A stretch of DNA of 6,068 bases, from NCBI GenBank assembly GCA_003646045.1, contig QNDV01000150.1, positions 1 through 6,068 of the forward strand, read 5' to 3'. Positions 1 to 6,068 of the stretch are shown here, piece after piece. Below the pieces are notes generated by a model, which saw only the letters and a program-made list of their open reading frames with translations, searched no databases and was not told the DNA's origin. This DNA comes from a bacterium (GTDB lineage Bacteria > Krumholzibacteriota > Krumholzibacteria > LZORAL124-64-63). The translations under genes were made by a program, and so were the position numbers. The stretch's first letter is position 1. Each line of letters opens with the position of its first letter.

Positions 1-845
1 ACAACCTCACCCAGGGTGTGAATCACCTCGGCCTGGGTCTCGATGATCTCCAGATCCTTGGCGAGCATCGCCTTTTGGGAATCCTTCACCTGCATGGCCA
101 TTTCATTGACGGTTTCGGCCAGTTGTCCCAGTTCGGTACGATCCTTCAAATGCATGGGGGTATCCAGATCCCCGCGACCGATGCGTTCCAGGCCACGCTG
201 CAGTTCGGCCACCGGACGCAACAGACGCCTCATCAAAAAGACAGTTGAAAGCACGGCCATCGCCAGCAGGGCTGCCGTGACCAGCATCAACTCCCGCCGT
301 GCCCTGGTGACCATGGCTTCCAGATGCGATCGGTTCAAACCCACAACGGCCGAACCGATGCGGCGGCCACCGACATGTCGTACGGGCACCTTGGCCAATA
401 TCAGTTCTTCGTTGCCCAGAACCAGCTCGCCCCCCCCCGTCTCAATGGTCGTCACCAGGGGTTTCAGGTTTTCCTTCCGCTTCCAGTTCTGCCCGATCCG
501 GCGGGGGTCGGCATGACCCTGGACGTGATCCTCGTGGTCAAGGACGACGGCGATGGCCAGATCACCGCGTTCCTCCTGCATCTTGCGGACGACGGGGCAA
601 AGGGTCAGTTCCGGGAAGTCGGTCAGCAGGGCGTCCGCGCTCAACAGGGCCAGGTGGCGGGCTTCCAGCAACAGGTGGGTCTGCATCTCCAGGTGCAGGA
701 CTTCGCGGGCGTTGCGCTCGGCGATCCAGCTGACTCCGATCACAGTGATGGACACCAGGACGGAAACCGCCAGGCTCAGGATCATTCGCATGCCGACCAC
801 TGGACGGCGGCGGATGGAGATTGTCTGTGGTTTGACTTTATCCAT
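1..845 (-). CDS. Membrane sensor with Cache-like and HAMP domains, probable HD-GYP phosphodiesterase (3'-partial)
   Basis: Translation from the ATG at 845 gives 281 residues, still open at position 1. TM1 is about 21-42, preceded by an Arg-rich cytoplasmic start (IRRRPVVGMRM). A ~143-residue periplasmic region (43-185) has single-Cache-like features: AIAVVLDHEDHVQGHADPRR followed by IGQNW, and a later strand pair ending RIGSAVVGLNRSHLEAM. TM2 is about 186-204. A HAMP domain follows (205-258) with the conserved proline P211, a GRGDLDTPM turn and RTELGQLAETVNEMA. The last visible stretch, DLEIIETQAEVIHTLGEV, closely resembles the start of HD-GYP domains, which hydrolyse c-di-GMP. The catalytic HD and GYP motifs would lie outside the window, so this is inferred. 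A histidine kinase, GGDEF or chemoreceptor output is less likely. The start is 2 bases after the upstream stop. No good Shine-Dalgarno lies close (GGGAG is 17 bases away), so translational coupling is likely. Confidence 0.85.
   Translation of the reverse strand, partial: MDKVKPQTISIRRRPVVGMRMILSLAVSVLVSITVIGVSWIAERNAREVLHLEMQTHLLLEARHLALLSADALLTDFPELTLCPVVRKMQEERGDLAIAVVLDHEDHVQGHADPRRIGQNWKRKENLKPLVTTIETGGGELVLGNEELILAKVPVRHVGGRRIGSAVVGLNRSHLEAMVTRARRELMLVTAALLAMAVLSTVFLMRRLLRPVAELQRGLERIGRGDLDTPMHLKDRTELGQLAETVNEMAMQVKDSQKAMLAKDLEIIETQAEVIHTLGEV
430..438 (-). repeat. Nine-base G homopolymer within the sensor gene
   Basis: Nine consecutive C on the plus strand, nine G on the coding strand, falling in codons for T136-G137-G138-G139 of the periplasmic domain. 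The reading frame downstream (TM2 and HAMP) is intact, so the length seen here is the in-frame one. Runs of this length are prone to slippage in replication and to miscounting in sequencing. Confidence 0.9.
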
Positions 846-847
846 GA

Positions 848-2830
848 TCAGTTCGTTGAGATCTCCCGCATCCGGTTTTGCTGCTGGCGAACCCGTTTGA
901 GGTAACCAGTGGCCCGCTCGTCGTCGGGATCGATGCGCAGGGCCTGTTCCCAGTCCCGCACGGCATCGTCGAGGCGGCCGTCGGCAAAGTACTCCATGCC
1001 GCGGGCCAGGTATTCGCGTTTCAGGTACTCGGCCACCATCCCGTAGCCGGGGTCGGCGGACCAGACCAGTTCCCAGTAGTTGACGGCATCCTCGGTCCGG
1101 CCGCTCTCTGCAGCCTGGATGCCGCTGTTGTAAAGTTCTGCCAGTTCGCGGCGCTGGGCCGAGGTCAGTGGTTGGGGAACAGGCTCGACAGGGGAGGCAG
1201 CCACAGCGGCCGACGCCTGTTGTGCCTGTCGGGTGCGATCGGCGGCAGCCTGGACCTCGGCCTCCCGGCGGGCCTGGTCCGCTGCGGCCAGGCGTGCCTG
1301 CTCGGCCTGCCTCTCCAGACGTGCCTGCTGCTCCAGCAGATCCGTGGTACGGTCCAGCATGGCCTGGGCGTCCTTGTCTTGGGGCGACAGGTCCAGCAGG
1401 TATTCGAATTCTGAACGCGCTGTCACCAGATCGCCGGCCACGAAGGCGTTCATTCCGGAGTCGAAGAGGTCCCGGATATCCGCAGACCGCTGGGTCCGGG
1501 CCTGGTTCTCGGCACGGACCCGTCTCAAGGCGCGCGCCGACACACTGTCGTCCGGGGCCACGGCCAGGGCGCGACTGAAGCTGAAGGTGGCCTCTGGCAG
1601 ATCGCCGATCTGCTCACGATCCAGGCCACGGCCGCGCCAGGCGGCGTCCTCCAGGCCACCCAGTCGCGGATCGAAGGGCTCCAGGACTTTCAGCATACCG
1701 ATGACGTCCAGGGCCTCATCCCAGCGCCCGGCGGCCAAATTCTGTTCCACCTGTTGGATGAAGTTCTCGACACTCTGTCGGCGCTTTTTCTCGAAAGCGG
1801 CGTTCATGCGCACCTGGAGGGCCGCTTCTTCGGCCAGCCTGGCTGCTTCGCGGCTCTCTTCAACGGTGGGCCCGAATTTAAACAGAACTCCGAGTCGACT
1901 GACCGCGCCGAGGATGTTGTCCTCGAAGGTATAGTTGACACCCACTCCCTTCCAGGTGAGGCCCACGCCTGCAGCCAAGGTCCCGTCGTTGCTGCCCACC
2001 CTGAGCGCGAGTTCCTTCACAAGCAGCAATTCGGCGCCAACGTGCAGGCGCGTGTCCATATCCCTCGTTTTATCAATGTCCCCGGCCAACAGGAGTTGCA
2101 TGCTGCCCAGGGGCTGGTCCCAGGCCAGACCCATGCGCACGGCGGTGGGATCGGGAACCGAGTCCTCCACCAGGCGGATGGATGGTTCCACCAGGTTTCT
2201 GAGGGCCAGGCCCAGATACAGGGACCGCGCCGCCTGCGATCTGGCGCCCGCGGCCAGCAGGGGCTGGACCCGCAGGCCCAGATCCACGCCGATACCGGTG
2301 CCCGAATATCCCGCCAGGCTCTGGTGTTGGATCTTCACCGTACCGCCCACGCTCCAGGCTTCACCCAGCCGCCGGCCGTAACCCAGGGCCAATTCGGTCT
2401 CCGCATCGCTGAGATCCGTATCCAGGAGCATGTTGCGATCATCGCGATGCTCGATACCGTCCACGGCGAAGCGACGGAAGGTCAGGGAGGCCACACCCAA
2501 ACGCCAGCTGGGCATCACCAGGGAAGCATACTGCTCACTGAAGCCGAGCCCGATCAGATTCGTATGGGAGACCTGCAGTTCACGACGCGACACCACACCC
2601 AGGCCGCCGGGATTCCACACCGGAGCGCTGGCATCGTCGGCCACGCCGACAAAAGCGGCACCCATGGCCAGAGCCCGCTCGCCGGCGCCGTAGGCAAAGA
2701 CCGAACGGCCGCCGCCATCATCCAGGGCACGTGCCGGCAGGACGGAAGCCAGGAAAATGAAGCCCACGGCGAAGACGGACACCAGGTGCCGAACCCACGT
2801 GTTTCCTGTCTGCCTTTCCCTGAGTCTCAT
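848..2830 (-). CDS. PorV/UPF0164-family outer-membrane beta-barrel with C-terminal TPR repeats
   Basis: A complete 660-residue protein. The ATG at 2830 is chosen because it forms an ATGA overlap with the upstream stop and begins a good signal peptide: Arg-rich n-region, hydrophobic 16-31, and cleavage likely after PARA-35. Residues 36-320 are a PorV/UPF0164-type barrel. The family signature is clear at about 49-78 (GERALAMGAAFVGVADDASA, then WNPGGLG). Alternating strands follow, ending in GVLFKFG. Residues 321-352 are a charged helix. TPR-like helix pairs lie at about 354-389, 400-433 and 450-486, then a Gln/Ala/Arg coiled coil (487-540), a Pro/Ala linker (541-556), and two more TPRs (559-596 and 604-638, the last with DWEQALRIDPDDERA). 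PorV proteins in Bacteroidetes act with T9SS, shuttling or anchoring cargo that carries a C-terminal sorting domain, but they are barrel-only at about 390 residues. The TPR tail would be periplasmic and could bind a partner. No cysteine was seen. Confidence 0.88.
   Translation of the reverse strand: MRLRERQTGNTWVRHLVSVFAVGFIFLASVLPARALDDGGGRSVFAYGAGERALAMGAAFVGVADDASAPVWNPGGLGVVSRRELQVSHTNLIGLGFSEQYASLVMPSWRLGVASLTFRRFAVDGIEHRDDRNMLLDTDLSDAETELALGYGRRLGEAWSVGGTVKIQHQSLAGYSGTGIGVDLGLRVQPLLAAGARSQAARSLYLGLALRNLVEPSIRLVEDSVPDPTAVRMGLAWDQPLGSMQLLLAGDIDKTRDMDTRLHVGAELLLVKELALRVGSNDGTLAAGVGLTWKGVGVNYTFEDNILGAVSRLGVLFKFGPTVEESREAARLAEEAALQVRMNAAFEKKRRQSVENFIQQVEQNLAAGRWDEALDVIGMLKVLEPFDPRLGGLEDAAWRGRGLDREQIGDLPEATFSFSRALAVAPDDSVSARALRRVRAENQARTQRSADIRDLFDSGMNAFVAGDLVTARSEFEYLLDLSPQDKDAQAMLDRTTDLLEQQARLERQAEQARLAAADQARREAEVQAAADRTRQAQQASAAVAASPVEPVPQPLTSAQRRELAELYNSGIQAAESGRTEDAVNYWELVWSADPGYGMVAEYLKREYLARGMEYFADGRLDDAVRDWEQALRIDPDDERATGYLKRVRQQQNRMREISTN
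2827..2830 (-). promoter_or_regulatory. ATGA stop/start overlap coupling surface protein and PorV-like gene
   Basis: Read on the minus strand, the four bases are ATGA: the TGA ends the surface protein and the ATG begins the PorV-like protein. Such overlaps are a standard sign of translational coupling by re-initiation and show that the two genes share one transcript. The bases before the ATG (GGCGGTGGTGCG) give only a weak Shine-Dalgarno match, which fits dependence on the upstream ribosome. Confidence 0.75.
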
Positions 2831-5800
2831 CGCACCACCGCCACTTTCCGGAGGTGGCGTTCCTCGGCACCGTCGGAGAACCGCACCCGGATTTCAGCGA
2901 TGTAGACGCCGTTGCGCACAGTGGCGCCGCGCCCATTGCGGCCATCCCACACCACGTTCTGGTGCAGACCGGCAGGATAGGGTTCGTTGTCCAGGACCTG
3001 GACCACCGTCTCGCCCCGCGGGGTCAGCAGCCGCAAGGAAACCTGGCCGTCCCGTGGCAGGGCGAAAACGAAATTCGTTTGCTCGTGCCCCGCGGCGAAT
3101 GGATTGGGGAAGTTGCTATAGCTCTCGGCCAGGCCCAGCCCGGTGAAGTGGCCGGTCTCGGTCCAGAACGGGAAGACACTGCCCGCCTCCGGCAGCACCT
3201 GCAACGAAAGGACACCGCCGCCCCCGACCATGACAGTGAAATCGTCGGCGTCCAGACCCACCTGCAGATTGGCGGCCATCGTCCCCGGGCGCAGCCGCAG
3301 TCGCAGTTCCAGGGTGACCAGTTGGCCGGGCGTCAGCATCAGTGGCTGCGCGCCAGTCAACACGGCGGTGCTGTCTCCGGCGGCCAGGGTGCCGACGGCC
3401 CAGGTGTCGGGTCCGTCATAGGCCAGGATCTCGGCCACGGCATCGCCCATGGCCAGGGACCTGCCCTCATCGTCCCGGGCGTGCAGGGTGATCGTGGTGA
3501 TGCCTGCGTCGGCGTAACTCGGGTCCGAAGGGTTCCGCAGCCGCCAAATCGCTACGGTGAACTCGTCGTCGTCCGCCATCAGCACTGCAGGCATGCGGTC
3601 AGTGAAACCGACGGTTATCAGGTCGGGAGCTGTCTGCAACAGGGTCAGGCCCGAACTCAAGGGGAGATCGCCGGGGCTTTCCCCAACCACGGCCACCGGA
3701 GTGCCTTGATTGGCGTCCACCGCATCCAGGACATCGGACGTCACCAGCAGTTCCATCAGGCCAACCGGAGCATCCGCTTCCAGATCGACGGTGATGGTCA
3801 GGTCCAGGGACTGTCCAGCCGCCAGGGAAAATCCGCTCAGAGGGATCTCCATCTCCCCCAAGTCCTGGGACGAGGGGATTCCTTCGCCCAGCAGCAGGTC
3901 TCCTTGCCAGACGTTCAAGCGGTCGATGTAGTCGGCCGGAGCGAGGGGTTGGCGGGCGCCGTCACGCAGATTCACATGCAGGCTGGCCGAGATGATCGCC
4001 GCCGTACCCGCAATGCCGGGATGCCGCACCGTCGCGGTAAACGCGGTCACATCCCTGGTGCCCAGAGGCACGATTGGCGGCAGGGTACCCTGCCCCGCGA
4101 AACGCAGTTCCGTAGCCAAACCCTGTATTGTCACCGGAGCGCCGGCAATGGAGTCGGGGTTGTAGTCCACCTGCACCGGAGTACCCGAATTTCCGTCCCG
4201 GGCGTCGAATTCGCTGGTGGAACGCAGCTGGAGCCTCAATGCGCCTAGGTCTGCATCCGCCGGTACGTTCCCGACCAGGGTCAGGGTCACCGGCTGGCTA
4301 CCCACCGGTACCGTGACCGGCGGCGACAGCAGGAAGGTCACCACCGAGTCCAGCGCGGAGGTGACAGCGTGTTCGGCGTGAACCTGGAGGGGACCGAGCA
4401 CACGGATCACCTCGAGGAACCGCTGGGGTTCACTCAAAGCGAGTCCATTGGTGTCGACCAGGCTCACGCCGAACGCGCCGATCTCAACATCGGAGGACTG
4501 GGGACCAGAACCCTCACTGACCAGTTCCACCGAAAGCAGCGTCACATCCGTCTGGCCCTGGCCGGCCATGAGAGGGGCCGCGGACACGCGGGTCACGTCA
4601 AGGCCGATGGCTTCGCCCACCAGTATTCCGGTGCTCGACTGCACCGGGAAGGCCCCGTTCTGCAGCACGACGGACACGCGCTGGCCGCTGATCGCGTCGT
4701 AGGCCTCCAACCATGTACTGTCGACGATGGAAACCCGGAAGCGTTCCTCGATCGTGTTGCTCAGGATGTCCAGGCGCAACGCCAGGGTCACCGGCTCATG
4801 ACCGGTAATGGTCACGTTCCGGTCCAGATCCAGCATGATGGTGGAGCCGCTGGTCTCCAGACCGGTCTTGGTCAGGTAAACGTCCAGCCCCTCGCTCACC
4901 ATGACCTGATCCAGCAGATCGGCCGGCACGATGGGGTTGCCGTCGCCGTCGTCCAGGGAGATGATCAGACGCCGCAGTTCCTGATCCGCGGCATCGACGC
5001 CCGCGGGGTTGAACAGGGTCAGGGTCAAGGGCACCACTCCCTGCTGGCCACGGTTGATGGAGGACGGCATGGTCCCGATCGGGTAGAGACCCATTTCATT
5101 GGCCGGCAGGTAGACCTGGTGGATGGACGACTGGCCCATCACCGAACTGCGGGTGTTGTTGCTCACCGAACCGGTGCCGGAGCAGTTGCCCGCGATCAGG
5201 ACTTCTCCCAGCGTGTCGGCCTGGAGTGTCCAGGTGAAGGTGTCCACCTGGCTGGGCGCCAGGTTCACCGACGCCGGCCCGTGGGGTCCGGGTGGGTAAA
5301 AGGCGCCGCTGCCTTCGAAGACCAATACCGAGGGCGTGATGTCGTTGATGGCTTCGTCGCCGTTGTTTCGCACGATCATGCGCAGGTCGACGAATTGTTC
5401 CTCCACGCTTTCGGACCGGTCCCATTCCAGGTCCGAAATCAGGGCCGCGGTACTGAGCATCAGCACAACCGGGCTGGCGACGGCAACATCCCGGGGACCG
5501 TCATTGGCCGATGTCACCTCGACACCGTCCCGGGGAAGTGCCAACCGGACCGTTGCCCCATTATCGGGCGTCAATGAAACACGCAAGCTGGCAAAGAGCC
5601 GCAGCCCTCCGGGGGGAATCACCAGGTCCAGTCCCTGGATCCGCCACCGGCCGGCGATTGGAGTCATCGTGCCCAGGAGCGTATCCCCGGCGGGGTCGAA
5701 ACCCGGGGTGCCGGCGTCGGCCCACAATTCCACCGCGTCGAAATCGGTGGCCGTGGCGGTCTCCTGGTTTACCAGTTCGATGTTCTGAAGTGCGTCAGGC

Positions 5801-6068
5801 AGGGCACCGTTGGAAGGGATGACAACATCCAGGGCCAGCACCGGGCCCTCGCCCGGGACAAGGGTGGCCGCCGGCACAGGGGTGTTCTGCACCTGGGCCG
5901 CCACCATGCCGTCCACGCGCCAGCGGGCATGGCTGTCCAGGGGCCAGTTGGCCACCTGGGATACCGGCTGGGTGAAATCCAGGTCCGCCGCACTGGCCAC
6001 CACCGCGGCCAGGGTGTCGCCGTCCGCAGCCCCGGTCAGGGACACGTCCGCCGTCAGGAAGAAATGCC
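2827..6068 (-). CDS. Large modular surface protein with C-terminal FlgD-Ig/T9SS-like sorting domain (5'-partial)
   Basis: The frame is open to the window edge. An in-frame GTG at 6045 could be taken as a start, but the codons before it read HFFLTAD, which continues a domain strand, so the real start lies outside. Residues below are counted from that GTG (1,072 to the TGA). The protein is rich in Asp, Val, Leu and Thr, has no transmembrane segment and only one cysteine (C288), which fits an extracellular beta-rich protein. About five related modules of roughly 160 residues end near 190, 462, 628, 788 and 951, each closing with a motif like DARDGNSGTPVQV. Residues about 200-315 are a different, CARDB/Ig-like domain. 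Residues 975-1072 form a FlgD-Ig-type domain with NFPNPF, VVWDGRNGRG and NGVY motifs, ending in KVAVVR. In FCB-group bacteria such C-termini mark secreted surface proteins, often T9SS clients. No enzymatic motif was recognised, so an adhesive or structural role is inferred only. The stop overlaps the start of the next gene. Confidence 0.9.
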   Translation of the reverse strand, partial: HFFLTADVSLTGAADGDTLAAVVASAADLDFTQPVSQVANWPLDSHARWRVDGMVAAQVQNTPVPAATLVPGEGPVLALDVVIPSNGALPDALQNIELVNQETATATDFDAVELWADAGTPGFDPAGDTLLGTMTPIAGRWRIQGLDLVIPPGGLRLFASLRVSLTPDNGATVRLALPRDGVEVTSANDGPRDVAVASPVVLMLSTAALISDLEWDRSESVEEQFVDLRMIVRNNGDEAINDITPSVLVFEGSGAFYPPGPHGPASVNLAPSQVDTFTWTLQADTLGEVLIAGNCSGTGSVSNNTRSSVMGQSSIHQVYLPANEMGLYPIGTMPSSINRGQQGVVPLTLTLFNPAGVDAADQELRRLIISLDDGDGNPIVPADLLDQVMVSEGLDVYLTKTGLETSGSTIMLDLDRNVTITGHEPVTLALRLDILSNTIEERFRVSIVDSTWLEAYDAISGQRVSVVLQNGAFPVQSSTGILVGEAIGLDVTRVSAAPLMAGQGQTDVTLLSVELVSEGSGPQSSDVEIGAFGVSLVDTNGLALSEPQRFLEVIRVLGPLQVHAEHAVTSALDSVVTFLLSPPVTVPVGSQPVTLTLVGNVPADADLGALRLQLRSTSEFDARDGNSGTPVQVDYNPDSIAGAPVTIQGLATELRFAGQGTLPPIVPLGTRDVTAFTATVRHPGIAGTAAIISASLHVNLRDGARQPLAPADYIDRLNVWQGDLLLGEGIPSSQDLGEMEIPLSGFSLAAGQSLDLTITVDLEADAPVGLMELLVTSDVLDAVDANQGTPVAVVGESPGDLPLSSGLTLLQTAPDLITVGFTDRMPAVLMADDDEFTVAIWRLRNPSDPSYADAGITTITLHARDDEGRSLAMGDAVAEILAYDGPDTWAVGTLAAGDSTAVLTGAQPLMLTPGQLVTLELRLRLRPGTMAANLQVGLDADDFTVMVGGGGVLSLQVLPEAGSVFPFWTETGHFTGLGLAESYSNFPNPFAAGHEQTNFVFALPRDGQVSLRLLTPRGETVVQVLDNEPYPAGLHQNVVWDGRNGRGATVRNGVYIAEIRVRFSDGAEERHLRKVAVVR
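2830..3123 (-). other. FlgD-Ig / T9SS type A-like C-terminal domain of the surface protein
   Basis: This encodes the last ~98 residues of the large surface protein. Visible landmarks are SNFPNPFAAG at the start, then an FALPRDGQVSLRLLTPRGE strand pair, then AGLHQNVVWDGRNGRG, then NGVYIAEIRVRF, and a basic tail RKVAVVR. This order (NPF box, lP..G.V.L...G..V, AG.h...WDG.d..G..v..GvY, terminal K..V) is the known pattern of FlgD Ig-like domains and of T9SS type A sorting domains. In T9SS organisms such a domain directs passage across the outer membrane and is processed or retained with the help of PorV. Whether this organism has a T9SS cannot be seen here. The domain could instead be a plain structural Ig fold. 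Confidence 0.8.
2839..2859 (-). promoter_or_regulatory. Small inverted repeat just upstream of the PorV-like gene start
   Basis: On the minus strand this reads CGCCAC, a 9-base loop CTCCGGAAA, then GTGGCG: a perfect 6-bp stem whose 3' end lies 8 bases before the ATG at 2830. It sits within the last codons of the surface protein. It could fold in mRNA and affect initiation of the PorV-like gene, but a stem this short in GC-rich coding DNA may be chance. Confidence 0.25.
4079..4094. repeat. Perfect 16-bp palindrome inside the surface-protein gene
   Basis: The bases GGCAGGGTACCCTGCC equal their own reverse complement, and the symmetry stops at the next pair outward. It encodes part of the GQGTLPP stretch at residues 651-657, near the start of the fourth module. 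No function is apparent and codon content may explain it. Confidence 0.6.
5101..5448 (-). other. CARDB/Ig-like domain inserted in the module array
   Basis: Residues about 200-315 of the surface protein do not fit the repeating module. They read as a CARDB/Ig-like fold: a strand with FVDLRMIVRNNGDEAIND, then PSVLVFEG, then a LAPSQVDTFTWTLQAD strand, then EVLIAGNCSGTG and NNTRSS. The pattern 'V.N.G...I......V' followed by 'L.P.....F.W.L' is typical of CARDB and related cell-surface Ig domains, where such folds mediate adhesion or act as spacers. It carries C288, the only cysteine seen in the 1,072 residues. The assignment is by pattern only. Confidence 0.5.

Larger units (their letters stand above)
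3193..5958 (-). repeat. Protein-level tandem array of ~160-residue beta-rich modules with one Ig-like insert
   Basis: Five related modules were aligned by eye at about 5958-5476, 5088-4660, 4614-4162, 4116-3682 and 3636-3193. Several have a central strand followed by a turn such as SLDDGDGNPI, SLVDTNGLAL, NLRDGARQPL or HARDDEGRSL. They then have a strand before a Pro-Gly/Ala-Gly turn and an L-T-L-x-L-x strand. Each closes with a loop such as EFDARDGNSGTPVQV or VLDAVDANQGTPVAV. The closing loops at residues 445, 612, 772 and 935 are 160-167 apart. The gap between 174 and 445 is 271, which returns to about 160 once the ~110-residue insert (5448-5101) is removed. The sequence upstream of residue 30 looks like the end of another module, so the array continues outside the window. 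The copies are diverged, with no obvious DNA-level identity. Confidence 0.6.

Noticed and set aside
18..905. Several overlapping plus-strand open frames opposite the sensor gene
   Set aside because: The minus strand encodes recognisable TM, Cache-like and HAMP segments across the same bases, which the plus frames do not match.
1754..2905. Plus-strand open frame (383 codons) antisense to the PorV-like gene
   Set aside because: It has low-complexity His/Gln/Gly-rich content and spans the junction of two well-supported minus-strand genes. It shows no family motif.
3013..3022. CCCCGCGGGG palindrome as an operator
   Set aside because: It is short, made only of G and C, inside coding DNA far from any start, and likely chance in a GC-rich gene.
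2854..4248. Long plus-strand open frame (464 codons) antisense to the surface protein
   Set aside because: Its translation is rich in His, Gln and Arg with no domain, signal or repeats, whereas the minus frame gives a FlgD-Ig domain and modular repeats. Long antisense frames are expected opposite GC-rich genes.
4929..4960. Asp-rich DDGDGN turn in the surface protein as an EF-hand/dockerin calcium site
   Set aside because: The spacing and flanking helices of an EF-hand are missing. The stretch fits a beta-turn in the repeating module, though calcium binding by the loop is not excluded.
5096..5425. Minus-strand open frame of 109 codons in a different frame from the surface protein
   Set aside because: It lies wholly inside the surface-protein gene in another frame and is Arg/Gly/His-rich without motifs.
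4369..5577. Plus-strand open frame (402 codons) antisense to the modular region
   Set aside because: It has the same shadow composition as the other antisense frames, and the minus frame carries the repeat pattern with strand-turn periodicity.

Overview
This 6,068-base, GC-rich window is almost entirely coding, and all of it is on the minus strand. It holds parts of three consecutive genes. They look like one tightly packed operon, transcribed from the high-coordinate end to the low-coordinate end. No RNA gene, mobile element, CRISPR array or terminator is visible, and no gene-free stretch exceeds a few bases.

In transcription order the layout is as follows. (1) Positions 6068-2827 hold the C-terminal part (at least 1,079 residues) of a very large extracellular protein. 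It is built from tandem beta-rich modules of about 160 residues, interrupted by one Ig/CARDB-like domain, and ends in a FlgD-Ig-type domain resembling a type IX secretion (T9SS) sorting domain. Its true start lies outside the window. (2) Positions 2830-848 hold a complete 660-residue outer-membrane protein. It has a signal peptide, a PorV/UPF0164-type beta-barrel and a long C-terminal extension of TPR-like repeats with a coiled coil between them. Its start overlaps the stop of gene 1 by 4 bases (ATGA). (3) Positions 845-1 hold the N-terminal 281 residues of a membrane sensor: TM, Cache-like periplasmic domain, TM, HAMP, then the opening helix of what looks like an HD-GYP c-di-GMP phosphodiesterase. 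It starts 2 bases after the stop of gene 2 and runs off the low-coordinate edge.

The organism is probably an uncultured, high-GC Gram-negative bacterium of the Fibrobacteres-Chlorobi-Bacteroidetes (FCB) superphylum or a neighbouring candidate phylum such as Eisenbacteria, Krumholzibacteriota or Latescibacterota. FlgD-Ig-terminated surface proteins and PorV-like barrels are typical of those groups. This placement is inferred from protein architecture; no marker gene is present.

A plausible joint role is that the modular protein is exported to and displayed on the cell surface, the PorV-like/TPR protein helps with its export or anchoring in the outer membrane, and the sensor links an extracellular cue to c-di-GMP. 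This is a hypothesis from gene order and domain content. The most notable points are the PorV-TPR fusion and its translational coupling to a sorting-domain substrate and a putative c-di-GMP enzyme.
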